64,000 nucleotides of DNA from Mucilaginibacter sp. SJ (GCF_028993635.1 NZ_CP118631.1:2542001-2606000), one strand, 5' to 3'. Numbered from the stretch's first letter, positions 1-8,390 are shown. The notes: generated from the sequence alone by a model not told the origin. Numbers and translations: made by a program.

Positions 1-2112
1 TTTAAACTGCCCGTTGGGATTATCAGGCTCATCATGCAAACGCCACACATTCCCGGCATCAACAAAAACCGCACCTTTAAGTTTTGCACCAAAAAAGTTA
101 TTTGCCAACAGGTACCGGTACTCGGCATTGGTAATAAATTTGATCTCGCCGAATTGATCAAGATATTTCAGGCGGGCACGGGTATTAACATCAGTTCCAT
201 AAAATGAAGCACGATTGAATTGCCCCGGGCCTAATGTGCGCGGCAACCAGGCCCTGATATCATTGGCCCCGCCTGCATAAAAATTCTTTTCAAAAATAAG
301 CTGATTGCTATTACCGTAAGGGATACCTATACCCGGGTTGATACGGAAAACAAATTGTTTTTCGCCGCCAAAGTTTCGATAGATGCGCGTATCAAGCTCA
401 ACTTTAGTATACTGCGCAAAAGTATATCCAAAAAGCTTATGTTGCCCAAGCGTATCTTTAGGAGCATTGGTGAGATTGCTTACCAGGTTAAGAAAATTTC
501 CGCCAATATCTAAACTGCCCCGGAAATAGGTAAAATTTTCATAACCATTAAGCTTTATGGCATTAACCTGATAAGTGTATTGACTGCCGGATGTAAAAAC
601 GGTACGCCCGATAAGGTAAACATATGAATATCTATTTTGCTTAAGCAGAGAATCTCTTGCAGCCGGATCAATTATACCTCTCGAAAACTCAATGTTAATG
701 GGCGTAATGGTATGTGTTTTATAAGGCGTATCAAAAAAGTCGTAAGTAATGGAATTGATAAAACTTTCGCGCTTAACCAGATCTTTCTGGTAAAACAATG
801 AATAGTTTGATGAAAACGTAGTGTGCGGAACCGCAAATTTACCAAGAAACGGAAATTTGAACGGAAGCAAAAGTCGCGGATAGACAAGCTGTGCTCCTAC
901 CCTAAACTCCTGGTTTTGGATACTGCTGTGATCGTTACCTACATCGTTACCATTATCAAAAAGGATACTCCAGTTAACTTTCAGCTGCAATATAGCGGCC
1001 TGTTTAAATAAATTCCTGTCGGTAAAAGTATTACCCACGTTATAACCAAAACGACCTCCGCTAAAAAGCACCTCACCCTCTACACGGTCACTCATCCGTT
1101 TAAGCGGCACGATATCAATCCGGGTATTAAGCCTGTTAGAGCTATCCTTCAGTTTTTCGTAAACGGGGTTGGGCACATTTCTGAAAACATTTAATTCGGA
1201 TAAGCGAGTGGTGGTGCGTGTTTGCTTATCAATGTCGTATATTTCGCCTTTTTTCTGAAAAACGTAATCGGTTACTACCCTTGGTTTAAACCTTTTTGAG
1301 TAGTCAACAAACCTGAATTGTGAATCAACTTGTATCGTATCAACTTTACCCGGCGTACGCCCCTGGCTGTTTGATATCGTAATTAATGTATTGTTGATAG
1401 TATAAACCGGGTGCTGTGTTTTCCCCGCCGGGTTGTCAATGATCATTTTTACATCAACCACACTGCTGTTAAAGGTAGAATCATAGGTAAAATTGATGTA
1501 CTGCCTGTAAAAGTCGTAATAGCCATTATGCTTCATCAGCAAATAGAGCTGGTCGCGGTCGTAAGCTAAACTATCGGTATCAAACCTGCCGCCCGGCTGT
1601 ATGTGTGATATCCTGTTGCGGTTACCATTATACAATGCTTTAATATTATTATCGGCAATACTATCAGTAAATTTGCGGATGCGGAACATAGGGCCTTCAT
1701 CAGCAGTAAAAATCAACTCAGCCTTTTGCTTTTTTATCACTACACTGTCGGTGACCTTTGCTTTCAGATAACCACGACTGCGGATATATTTTTCCATCTG
1801 TACACGAGAGTACTCGATCAGGTTACTATCAACAACAACAGGGGCTTCGCCTATATTTTTTTTACCTTTATTGCTAAAAGTATAGTACAACTGCAAATTG
1901 AGCCAGTTATTGGGCTGTTGCTCCTTATCCACATAATTTATAGCAGTCTCCGCAAATTGCTCGTCAATACCTTTTATAGTAATTTTGCGTACCAGCGCCT
2001 GGTCTTTACGAATGCCACGGGTAATGCTGCAGCCCGAACCGATAATAACCAGCAAAATACTTAATATTGTAAGGCGGTAAACAGCAGGCTTAGTATATGC
2101 TTTCAAAATCAC
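1..2112 (-). CDS. Omp85 superfamily (BamA/TamA-like) outer membrane protein, 3' end outside window
   Basis: About 700 residues are visible and the gene runs off the left edge. The N-terminus has a short hydrophobic stretch ending in GSGCS (Cys about residue 28), which reads as a lipobox, so the protein may be lipid-anchored as well as barrel-forming. A POTRA-like region follows. Near the window edge the motif DAGNVW with a preceding hydrophobic strand is typical of the last strands of Omp85 barrels. Omp85 proteins insert or translocate proteins at the outer membrane. No ATG is available: an in-frame TGA lies just upstream, leaving GTG at 2112 or TTG at 2106. Both overlap the start of the divergent RNA methyltransferase gene. 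The exact subfamily cannot be told without the missing end. Confidence 0.85.
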   Translation of the reverse strand, partial: MILKAYTKPAVYRLTILSILLVIIGSGCSITRGIRKDQALVRKITIKGIDEQFAETAINYVDKEQQPNNWLNLQLYYTFSNKGKKNIGEAPVVVDSNLIEYSRVQMEKYIRSRGYLKAKVTDSVVIKKQKAELIFTADEGPMFRIRKFTDSIADNNIKALYNGNRNRISHIQPGGRFDTDSLAYDRDQLYLLMKHNGYYDFYRQYINFTYDSTFNSSVVDVKMIIDNPAGKTQHPVYTINNTLITISNSQGRTPGKVDTIQVDSQFRFVDYSKRFKPRVVTDYVFQKKGEIYDIDKQTRTTTRLSELNVFRNVPNPVYEKLKDSSNRLNTRIDIVPLKRMSDRVEGEVLFSGGRFGYNVGNTFTDRNLFKQAAILQLKVNWSILFDNGNDVGNDHSSIQNQEFRVGAQLVYPRLLLPFKFPFLGKFAVPHTTFSSNYSLFYQKDLVKRESFINSITYDFFDTPYKTHTITPINIEFSRGIIDPAARDSLLKQNRYSYVYLIGRTVFTSGSQYTYQVNAIKLNGYENFTYFRGSLDIGGNFLNLVSNLTNAPKDTLGQHKLFGYTFAQYTKVELDTRIYRNFGGEKQFVFRINPGIGIPYGNSNQLIFEKNFYAGGANDIRAWLPRTLGPGQFNRASFYGTDVNTRARLKYLDQFGEIKFITNAEYRYLLANNFFGAKLKGAVFVDAGNVWRLHDEPDNPNGQFK

Positions 2113-2846
2113 AGATCAGTTTATTAAAATCCTTACAACATAAAAAATTCCGTAAAGAGCATGGTTTGTTTTTGGTTGAAGGTTACAAATCAGTTGTTGA
2201 ATTTGTAAACGCTGCATACCAGGTTGATGCTATATACCATACATCCGAAATTGCTTCAAAAATGATGAATTTATCCCGAAAAATAAATTTTCAGGAAATT
2301 TCATTGACCGATCTGGAAAAGATCAGCAGTTTGAAAACCCCGCAGGAGGTAATTGGTTTGATTAAAATACCAAAATGGCCCCGATTAAATTATAACTTAC
2401 TGAAAAACAAGTTCTCGCTGGTGCTTGATGGGGTACAGGACCCCGGCAATATGGGCACCATTATCCGCACGGCCGACTGGTTTGGCATTACCGATATTAT
2501 TTGCTCAGATGATACCGTTGATGTTTATAACCCCAAAGTAGTGCAGGCTACCATGGGCTCATTAGCACGGGTAAATGTGCATTACGGCGATTTAACGACC
2601 ATCCTCCCCGAAATAAAGCTTCCTTTGTTTGGCGCTATGCTCGATGGCGAAAATATCTACAGCACTAATTTCGGCCATGAGGGTTTACTGGCTATGGGCA
2701 ACGAGGGAAATGGGTTACGCCCTGAAATACAGCAGTTAATAAATAAAAAAGTAACTATACCCCGGATAGGTTATGCCGAATCATTGAATGTAGCTATAGC
2801 TACGGCCATATTATGTTCAGAAATAAAAAGAAATTCGTTCAAATAA
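2097..2846 (+). CDS. TrmH/SpoU-family RNA 2'-O-methyltransferase
   Basis: A 249-residue SPOUT methyltransferase that transfers a methyl group from S-adenosylmethionine to a ribose 2'-OH in tRNA or rRNA. All three SpoU motifs are present: GNMGTIIRTA (117-126), GNEGNGL (201-207) and ESLNVAIA (228-235), which form the trefoil-knot cofactor site. An N-terminal substrate-binding domain covers residues 1-100. It is transcribed divergently from the Omp85 gene and its 5' end overlaps that gene by about 10-16 bp. A TAATATTG sequence about 28 bp upstream is one base off the Bacteroidota -7 box. The RNA target (23S G2251-like, tRNA or other) cannot be read from the sequence. Confidence 0.93.
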   Translation: MLSKSQISLLKSLQHKKFRKEHGLFLVEGYKSVVEFVNAAYQVDAIYHTSEIASKMMNLSRKINFQEISLTDLEKISSLKTPQEVIGLIKIPKWPRLNYNLLKNKFSLVLDGVQDPGNMGTIIRTADWFGITDIICSDDTVDVYNPKVVQATMGSLARVNVHYGDLTTILPEIKLPLFGAMLDGENIYSTNFGHEGLLAMGNEGNGLRPEIQQLINKKVTIPRIGYAESLNVAIATAILCSEIKRNSFK

Positions 2847-2847
2847 A

Positions 2848-2877
2848 TTTGTCCGCTAAAAATAATTACTATCTTTG
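2848..2877 (+). promoter_or_regulatory. Bacteroidota-type promoter for tRNA-Cys
   Basis: TTTG (2848-2851), an 18-bp spacer and TATCTTTG (2870-2877) match the -33/-7 consensus TTTG / TAnnTTTG. It ends 15 bp before the tRNA and is the best two-part promoter in the window. Confidence 0.75.
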
Positions 2878-2892
2878 CAGTCCTTAAAAAAG

Positions 2893-2963
2893 GGTCGGAT
2901 GGCCGAGTGGCTAGGCAGAGGTCTGCAAAACCTTTTACAGCGGTTCGAATCCGCTTCCGACCT
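2893..2963 (+). tRNA. tRNA-Cys (anticodon GCA)
   Basis: A 71-nt cloverleaf. The acceptor arm GGTCGGA (2893-2899) pairs with TCCGACC (2956-2962) and has a U discriminator, as in tRNA-Cys. The anticodon loop is CTGCAAA and the T-arm loop carries TTCGAAT. CCA is not encoded. A basic 57-residue ORF begins 30 nt downstream, before any terminator, so the two may share a transcript. Confidence 0.95.
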
Positions 2964-2993
2964 CAGGTTTAAAAAAATTAAAAATAAAAGACA

Positions 2994-3167
2994 ATGGGCG
3001 TTACTCGTTTAAAAAGAAAAGACAGGAGAAATAAAACTTTTTCACGTTTAGAAGTACAGTTCTTGAAACTGGCTACTAACCTTGAATACGGAAGCCGTTC
3101 TGCTGAATCAAAACACAGCCAGATAGCTAAAAACAATGCAGCTTTAGATATCGCATTAGGCAAATAA
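2994..3167 (+). CDS. Small basic protein (57 aa), unknown function
   Basis: ATG at 2994, TAA at 3165-3167. The N-terminus is strongly basic (MGVTRLKRKDRRNK), followed by a predicted amphipathic helix with LEVQFLKLATNLEYGSR. No signal peptide or membrane segment is seen. The start region is A-rich (AAAATAAAAGACA), as usual for this phylum. It lies between tRNA-Cys and a strong terminator, in the same direction, with no promoter of its own that I can see, so it is probably read from the tRNA promoter. I recall similar tiny proteins annotated as hypothetical in Sphingobacteriaceae, but I cannot name a function. A nucleic-acid or ribosome-associated role would be a guess from charge alone. Confidence 0.7.
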   Translation: MGVTRLKRKDRRNKTFSRLEVQFLKLATNLEYGSRSAESKHSQIAKNNAALDIALGK

Positions 3168-3198
3168 TTCTCTCCTTCTTCGGAAGAAAAAAATTTAA

Positions 3199-3228
3199 AG
3201 TCCTGCCGGTCTCCGGCGGGACTTTTTT
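3199..3228 (+). terminator. Rho-independent terminator after tRNA-Cys and the 57-aa gene
   Basis: An 11-bp stem (AGTCC-T-GCCGG with CCGGC-G-GGACT, one T-G wobble), loop TCT, then six T. It lies 31 bp after the stop of the 57-aa gene. Confidence 0.9.
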
Positions 3229-3414
3229 ACTTAGGCATGATTTTGAACCATGATTTTCGGGATTTGAGGATGGGCTTGATATCTTCTTCTAAAGCCTACG
3301 CCCTTACGAGTTCAGACAAAAATATCGTTCATTAAAAGGCGTTAACGTTTCCTTGAGGACACGGAAACGGGGTATTCGGTATTAAAATGTATCTTTCAGG
3401 GCAATCCTTAAATC

Positions 3415-4464
3415 CTAAAAATCATGTTTCAGAATTTTTTTATTGATCCTGCCGATCAAGCCCGGCCCTTCATAAATAAAACCGGTGTACAATTGTACCA
3501 ATGAAGCACCCGCGTTTAGTTTCTCAATGGCATCCTCCGCAGAGTGAATCCCTCCTACTCCAATAATGGGGAACGACCCGTTAGATTTTTTACGCAGATA
3601 AGCAATAACTTCTGTTGAGCGTTGGGTAAGTGGTTTACCACTCAAACCGCCGGTTTCTTCCTTTAATTTTGGTGGGGATAAAAGGTTTTCCCGGCTGATG
3701 GTGGTATTGGTGGCAATTACCCCGGCTATGCCTGTTTGCTGCACGATGTCAACAATATCATCCAGTTGGGAATCAGTTAAATCAGGCGCTATTTTTAGCA
3801 GGATAGGTCTGCTGATACCGTTTTTACTATTGCATTGCTGTAATGTATTCAGAATTTCCATCAGAGGGCCTTTTTCCTGCAGGGCGCGCAAGCCCGGGGT
3901 ATTGGGTGAGCTTACGTTCACTACAAAATAATCAACTACATCAAACAGGCGGTCAAAGCATTTAATGTAGTCGCTCACAGCATCCTCATTAGGGGTAACC
4001 TTGTTTTTACCAATATTGCCGCCAATAATCAGTTGTTTATTGATATTTTTAGGATCGCGCCTGAACGCAGCGATTCGTTCGGCAGCTATGTCTACACCAA
4101 AATTATTGAACCCCATGCGGTTAATGAGCGCACTATCTGCCGGCAGGCGAAACATGCGTGGTTTTTCGTTACCAGGTTGCGGCAGCGGTGTAACAGTACC
4201 AATCTCAACAAAACCAAAACCAAGGTTGGCCATTTCGCCCATCAGTTCCGCGTTTTTATCAAAACCCGCGGCCAGGCCAACCGGGTTCCTGAACTTCAGA
4301 CCAAAAACTTCGCGTTCAAGCTTTGGATCTTTTACATCCCACATCGCTTTACTTAACGATGCACCACCCGGAAAACGATTAAAGCGTTTCAGGTTGCGGG
4401 TAACAAAGTAATGCACATTTTCCGGATCGAACTTAAACAGGATGGGTTTTATCAACTGATACAT
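3415..4464 (-). CDS. pyrD: Quinone-dependent dihydroorotate dehydrogenase (class 2)
   Basis: 349 residues, full length for class 2. It oxidises dihydroorotate to orotate in pyrimidine synthesis, passing electrons through FMN to membrane quinone. The N-terminal membrane-associating helix ([20 protein letters not shown]) is present. [11 protein letters not shown] (183-193) carries the catalytic serine of class 2 enzymes, and a GVGGI FMN-phosphate motif lies near the C-terminus. It appears monocistronic: it converges on the 57-aa gene and its upstream side is a 290-bp gap. Its -7 promoter box sits only 4 bp before the ATG, so the mRNA may be nearly leaderless. Confidence 0.97.
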   Translation of the reverse strand: MYQLIKPILFKFDPENVHYFVTRNLKRFNRFPGGASLSKAMWDVKDPKLEREVFGLKFRNPVGLAAGFDKNAELMGEMANLGFGFVEIGTVTPLPQPGNEKPRMFRLPADSALINRMGFNNFGVDIAAERIAAFRRDPKNINKQLIIGGNIGKNKVTPNEDAVSDYIKCFDRLFDVVDYFVVNVSSPNTPGLRALQEKGPLMEILNTLQQCNSKNGISRPILLKIAPDLTDSQLDDIVDIVQQTGIAGVIATNTTISRENLLSPPKLKEETGGLSGKPLTQRSTEVIAYLRKKSNGSFPIIGVGGIHSAEDAIEKLNAGASLVQLYTGFIYEGPGLIGRINKKILKHDF

Positions 4465-4468
4465 GCCG

Positions 4469-4476
4469 CAAAGTTA
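4469..4476 (-). promoter_or_regulatory. -7 box (TAACTTTG) of pyrD
   Basis: TAACTTTG on the minus strand matches TAnnTTTG exactly and ends 4 bp before the ATG at 4464. With the usual geometry the transcript would begin within about 0-3 nt of the start codon. No clear -33 TTTG is seen. Confidence 0.5.
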
Positions 4477-4674
4477 GCACATTTTTGTGATGGTGAATAA
4501 ATGTACGGGTATAACCGGCATCTGTTTCATCTCTGTGATATTACGCTGTGTTGCCTCCTCCCTGCCTCACAAGGGCGAAGTGCATCTAAATCAAATTCAG
4601 GTTTCGTCAATCCATTTTTAAACTAACACATTCGGCGAAGCCATTAAACAGTTTTGAAAAATAAAATAAAAAAT

Positions 4675-4701
4675 ATAGTACTATGTATTGTATAGTACCA
4701 T
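4675..4701 (+). promoter_or_regulatory. Double palindromic operator upstream of the DUF998 gene
   Basis: Two 10-bp boxes, ATAGTACTAT (4675-4684) and ATAGTACCAT (4692-4701), are separated by GTATTGT. The first box is itself a perfect palindrome and the pair forms a larger inverted repeat with one mismatch. ATTG in the spacer sits about 20 bp before the -7 box, so a bound protein would cover the -33 position. The layout suits a dimeric winged-helix repressor such as PadR, but no such regulator lies in the window. Confidence 0.55.
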
Positions 4702-4710
4702 GTTTAATAT

Positions 4711-4718
4711 TAACTTTG
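4711..4718 (+). promoter_or_regulatory. -7 box (TAACTTTG) of the DUF998 operon
   Basis: Exact TAnnTTTG match 36 bp before the ATG at 4755 and 9 bp after the palindromic operator. The leader would be about 33 nt. Confidence 0.6.
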
Positions 4719-4754
4719 TTTTAATCGAACTAAAACAATCTGAATATTATTAAA

Positions 4755-5357
4755 ATGGATACTAAACCGCTACTCTATACAGGCATCATTATTCCCATTA
4801 TATTTTGGCTTTCAACCATTATTTGTGGGTTTGTGCATGGTAATTACAATCATTTCAGCAACACTATCAGTGAGCTGGGCGCTATCGGCACAAAATCTGA
4901 AACGTTGATGGAAACATTTACGCTGCTTAATACAGTGGTCAGTGTGTTTTTTATGGCGGGCCTGTTTATTGCGTGCAGCCAGTTGCAGCTTAATATCCTG
5001 CCCGTGTTTGGGGTGATAGGTTTCCCTATCATGTTTGGCTGGGCGGCTATATTTCATGCAGGTAACCCACTGCATTCGGCATCCGGGCCGGTGTTTTTGA
5101 CGCTTTATATCGGTGCGCTGCTATCTGCTATTTTATGGCGGGGAGAGGAGTTTAGGCAGATCAGGAAACTTTCGCTATTAAGCCTGGGTATTATGCTGCT
5201 CATCTTTATCCGCTTCATTCCTTCAGCTACCATTCAAAACAATTATACCGGGCTTATTCAAAGATTGGCCCACCTGGGTTGGTCGGTTTGGTTTATATCG
5301 CTCGGCTCCTGCTTTATAAAACTGCTCAACGCCAAAGAGCAGCATCAATTAAAATAA
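4755..5357 (+). CDS. DUF998 family integral membrane protein
   Basis: 200 residues with about six hydrophobic segments. They begin with LLYTGIIIPIIFWLSTIICG (6-25) and include stretches near 55-75, 80-100, 105-120, 135-150 and 165-185. The conserved early motif NTISELGA (36-43 region) is characteristic of DUF998 proteins, whose function is unknown. It lies in the inner membrane with no enzyme motif. The gene is 21 bp from the next small lipoprotein gene, so the two probably form an operon under the palindromic operator at 4675-4701. Confidence 0.82.
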   Translation: MDTKPLLYTGIIIPIIFWLSTIICGFVHGNYNHFSNTISELGAIGTKSETLMETFTLLNTVVSVFFMAGLFIACSQLQLNILPVFGVIGFPIMFGWAAIFHAGNPLHSASGPVFLTLYIGALLSAILWRGEEFRQIRKLSLLSLGIMLLIFIRFIPSATIQNNYTGLIQRLAHLGWSVWFISLGSCFIKLLNAKEQHQLK

Positions 5358-5378
5358 TCAACATTAAAAAACAACAAC

Positions 5379-5741
5379 ATGAAAAAATTATTAGGTTATG
5401 TATTGGTTATCATTGGTTTGATAGCTTTGTTAGATGCCTGCCACATAGGTGGAAGACACACAGTAATTTCTGAAAATGGTAATGGCAGAGAAAGACGGAT
5501 TGAATACTGGGGCCACGTGTATTTTACTGCTGATAGCACGGGCATCAGCAGGATCTCGCCAAATGGGAAAGTAAAATACAAAAATAATGACTTTGAAATC
5601 AGTGCCGAAAGCGATTACAACGGGCGTATTACCTATCAGTTTAATGACGGCGAAAAGAAAAAGGAACTTGATAATAACGAGAAGATTTCATTAGCGAGTG
5701 CCGTACGGGATATGATGAAGATAGGGCATTACGCTAAGTAA
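5379..5741 (+). CDS. Small putative lipoprotein, unknown function
   Basis: 120 residues. A hydrophobic N-terminus (LLGYVLVIIGLIALLDAC) ends in LLDAC, a lipobox-like sequence with Cys21. The mature part is polar, with alternating charged and aromatic residues (RIEYWGHVYFTADSTG, RISPNGKVKYKNN) suggesting a small beta fold. No family is recognised. It follows the DUF998 gene by 21 bp in the same direction and is probably co-transcribed with it. Confidence 0.68.
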   Translation: MKKLLGYVLVIIGLIALLDACHIGGRHTVISENGNGRERRIEYWGHVYFTADSTGISRISPNGKVKYKNNDFEISAESDYNGRITYQFNDGEKKKELDNNEKISLASAVRDMMKIGHYAK

Positions 5742-5773
5742 CTATTATATAGGGTAAGCGTAGTTTATAGTTT

Positions 5774-5880
5774 ACTCACCCACCGGTGTCTCCTCTGCGT
5801 TGCAAAGAGGGCAAAAACCTTCTCCTCTCTTTATGCTTATTTAGAGAGGAGGTAACCAGCATAGCGATGCCGGGGTGAGT
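5774..5880. repeat. Intergenic palindromic repeat with ACTCACCC ends
   Basis: 107 bp bounded by ACTCACCC (5774-5781) and GGGTGAGT (5873-5880). An inner hairpin has TCCTCTCT facing AGAGAGGA. It fills most of the gap between two convergent genes and may also act as a bidirectional terminator. Confidence 0.6.
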
Positions 5881-5888
5881 AACGGCCA

Positions 5889-6311
5889 CTATTTCATCCG
5901 TACATATACCTCATTATACCCATCGGCTATATAAATTTCATTCAGGTAAAGCGTATCGTGCCTGATGAGGTATGAAACCGGACGCGTATCAAGGGTAGGT
6001 GCGGAGATCAATAATATGTCTGCCTTTTCTGTTGGGCTGTACTGGTAGTTTGGAGTAGTACGAAAATTGCCGCTGATCTGCAGCACGTTGTTTTGGAACC
6101 TTTTGAAACTGCTATCAGCATAAAATTCATTTCGAATATTGTAGCCGCTGCTTTGTGGCGTAACGGTAAAGCCGCCAATACCGCCAACTGATTTTACCCA
6201 ACGCCATTTGCCAACTATACTGCTGCTGCCAGGGCCCGGAAGGTTACCTTTATTGCAGGCGGTTATACTACATAATAAAATTACGGATGCTGCTAACAGG
6301 ATAATTTTCAT
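5889..6311 (-). CDS. Putative lipocalin-like lipoprotein
   Basis: 140 residues from ATG 6311. That start is preferred over the upstream in-frame ATG at 6347 because a signal peptide (MKIILLAASVILLCSITAC) begins exactly there, with lipobox SITAC. The mature protein has GKWRWVKSVGG soon after the anchor, the usual opening of lipocalin-like and META-type domains in this phylum, and then short beta-strand-like segments ending in YNEVYVRM. It would sit in the periplasm or on the outer membrane. Ligand unknown. It stands alone between a palindromic repeat and purU, which points the other way. Confidence 0.75.
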   Translation of the reverse strand: MKIILLAASVILLCSITACNKGNLPGPGSSSIVGKWRWVKSVGGIGGFTVTPQSSGYNIRNEFYADSSFKRFQNNVLQISGNFRTTPNYQYSPTEKADILLISAPTLDTRPVSYLIRHDTLYLNEIYIADGYNEVYVRMK

Positions 6312-6431
6312 AATTGTTGGTTTATAAGATACCTTACGGTACAGCACATGGCTTTGCTACAATAGGTTGTAAAATAATTTAAAGGGAAATGCCTGTTGTA
6401 TATTCAGCAAAATTCTTTGTATCATTAAACC

Positions 6432-7256
6432 ATGATTATTGTAATACAGTGTAAAGACAAAGTGGGCCTTGTAGCGGCCATATCTGCAACATTAGCCAAA
6501 CACCTGCTCAATATAGTTTCCATGCGCGAGCATGTTGATCATAACGAAAATGTTTTTTTTACACGTCTGGAAGTTGAAAAAGGCGATGATGCCGGCCTTG
6601 AAGATTCATTACGTAAGATATTGCCCGAAGGGTCCTACATTTCAGTAAATCCTGAGCCTGTAAAGAAAGTGGTTGTACTGGCTACCAAAGAGTATCATTG
6701 CCTGAGCGATATCCTGGTGCGCAACCACTTTAATACCCTGGGTGCAAGTGTGCAATGCGTTATCGGCAATCACGCCAAGCTGCAAAACATATGCGAGCGA
6801 TTTGACATTCCTTTTTATCATATCAGTCATGAACAGGTAAGCAAGGCCGAATTTGAACAGCAGGTGATCGGTACCATTAAACAATACACCCCTGATTACG
6901 TGATATTGGCCAAATTTATGCGGATCCTGTCGCCCCAATTTGTGGCTGAATTTCCGATGAAGATCATTAATATCCATCACTCGTTTTTACCCGCGTTTAT
7001 AGGTGCCAATCCCTATAAGCAGGCGTTTGAGCGGGGTGTGAAACTCATAGGGGCAACAGCGCACTACGTATCAAATGAATTGGACGAAGGGCCGATCATC
7101 GCCCAGCAAATTGTTCCGGTAAATCACTCATATAGCTGGACAGACATGGTAAAAGCCGGCCAGGAAGTGGAAACTGCCGTATTAGCCAAAGCGTTGAAGC
7201 TTGTTTTTGAAGACCGGGTATTTGTGTATAAGAACAAAACGGTAGTGTTTGAGTAA
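6432..7256 (+). CDS. purU: Formyltetrahydrofolate deformylase
   Basis: 274 residues. It hydrolyses 10-formyl-tetrahydrofolate to formate and tetrahydrofolate, balancing one-carbon pools for purine synthesis. An N-terminal ACT domain (1-75) is followed by a formyltransferase fold (78-274). The catalytic triad typical of the fold is visible as Asn180 and His182 in NIHHSFLPAF and Asp218 in LDEGPI. The length matches the family. It is a single gene, and its neighbours are unrelated. The ATG at 6432 follows TTCTTTG, close to a -7 box. Confidence 0.95.
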   Translation: MIIVIQCKDKVGLVAAISATLAKHLLNIVSMREHVDHNENVFFTRLEVEKGDDAGLEDSLRKILPEGSYISVNPEPVKKVVVLATKEYHCLSDILVRNHFNTLGASVQCVIGNHAKLQNICERFDIPFYHISHEQVSKAEFEQQVIGTIKQYTPDYVILAKFMRILSPQFVAEFPMKIINIHHSFLPAFIGANPYKQAFERGVKLIGATAHYVSNELDEGPIIAQQIVPVNHSYSWTDMVKAGQEVETAVLAKALKLVFEDRVFVYKNKTVVFE

Positions 7257-7449
7257 ACACACAGCCGATGTTTCGGACAGTAGTGATACCGACCAATGCG
7301 AAGCTAAGCTTGCTCCTGGTACCTTTGCACATTTCTGTAAATTCTGAATAGAATTAATCCTGGCTTACAAAATTTTTGGACCTTCGTAAGTCTCCGCCGG
7401 TTAAATAATCTTCAGCGTGTAGCTTATATTATAACGTAATATTTACTTT

Positions 7450-7457
7450 TAACTTTG
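7450..7457 (+). promoter_or_regulatory. -7 box (TAACTTTG) of the endonuclease/phosphatase-fold gene
   Basis: Exact TAnnTTTG match. It puts the transcript start near 7460, which leaves no room for a GTG start at 7463 and supports ATG 7493 with a leader of about 33 nt. Confidence 0.6.
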
Positions 7458-7492
7458 TTCAAGTGCCGTTGGCATCTTATCTAAATATTACT

Positions 7493-8374
7493 ATGAAAAA
7501 ACTACTTTCTTTATTATTCATGGCTATACTTTCTGTTTCAGCAAGTTATGGCCAGCACCAGCTTACTATTGCTACGTATAATTTACGTAATGATAATGCC
7601 ACAAACGATGATTCGGTACGAGGCAACGGCTGGAAACAGCGCCTGCCGGTTATAACGCAGCTCATCCGTTTTCATGACTGGGATATTTTTGGCACCCAGG
7701 AAGGGCTGGTACACCAGCTTAATGGTTTAAAACAGGCCATGCCTCAATATGCCTACACCGGCATAGGCCGTGATGATGGTAAAACTGCCGGCGAGTTCTC
7801 GGCCATTTTTTACAAAAAGGAAAAATTTAAACTACTGAAACATGGCGATTTCTGGATGGCGCCAATTACCAACAAGCCCAACAAAGGCTGGGATGCCGCA
7901 CTTCCAAGGATCTGCTCATGGGGATATTTCCGGGAAGTAAAAACCGGTTACAAGTTTTACTACTTTAACCTGCATATGGACCATATAGGTGTTGTTGCCC
8001 GCCGTGAAAGCGCCAAGCTGGTATTGAAAAAAGTGAAAGAGTTAGGCGGTAACTCGCCTGCTATTTTATCGGGCGATTTTAATGTAGATCAAACGTCTGA
8101 CAGCTACGCGGTAATCAATAACTCGGGTACACTGAAGGATAGTTATGAGCTGTCGCCAATAAAATATGCTACCAATGGTACTTTTAATGATTTTGATGCT
8201 AATGGTAAAACCAGCGGCCGCATCGATCATATTTTTGTAACCAAAGAGTTTAAGGTAAAGAGATACGGAATCTTAACGGATACCTACAGGGCGAAGACTA
8301 AAGGCTCTGATAAATATGAGGCTAAAGAGCCCAGCGACCATTTCCCGGTAATGATAATGGTGGATCATAAATGA
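7493..8374 (+). CDS. Exported endonuclease/exonuclease/phosphatase family protein
   Basis: 293 residues. The ATG at 7493 is chosen because it begins a clean signal peptide (MKKLLSLLFMAILSVSASYG) and follows the -7 box at a normal distance; a GTG 30 bp upstream would spoil both. Fold motifs seen: TYNLRNDN near the mature start, GTQEG, an HMDHIG segment, SGDFNVDQTSD, GRIDHIF and SDHFPVM. These supply the metal-binding Asn, Glu, Asp and catalytic His of the DNase I/sphingomyelinase superfamily. The substrate (phosphodiester of nucleic acid, lipid or sugar) cannot be told. It converges on the GH30 gene, with a hairpin between them. Confidence 0.88.
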   Translation: MKKLLSLLFMAILSVSASYGQHQLTIATYNLRNDNATNDDSVRGNGWKQRLPVITQLIRFHDWDIFGTQEGLVHQLNGLKQAMPQYAYTGIGRDDGKTAGEFSAIFYKKEKFKLLKHGDFWMAPITNKPNKGWDAALPRICSWGYFREVKTGYKFYYFNLHMDHIGVVARRESAKLVLKKVKELGGNSPAILSGDFNVDQTSDSYAVINNSGTLKDSYELSPIKYATNGTFNDFDANGKTSGRIDHIFVTKEFKVKRYGILTDTYRAKTKGSDKYEAKEPSDHFPVMIMVDHK

Positions 8375-8390
8375 CCCACCATACCAGAGA

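Noticed and set aside
2978..3163. 61-residue frame on the minus strand
   Set aside because: Antisense shadow of the 57-residue gene, which has a better start region, a promoter upstream and a terminator downstream.
4812..5075. 87-residue frame antisense to the DUF998 gene
   Set aside because: Shadow of a membrane protein gene; no supporting signals.
7463..7492. GTG start 10 codons upstream of the endonuclease/phosphatase-fold gene
   Set aside because: Only 5 bp after the -7 box, and it would disrupt the signal peptide.
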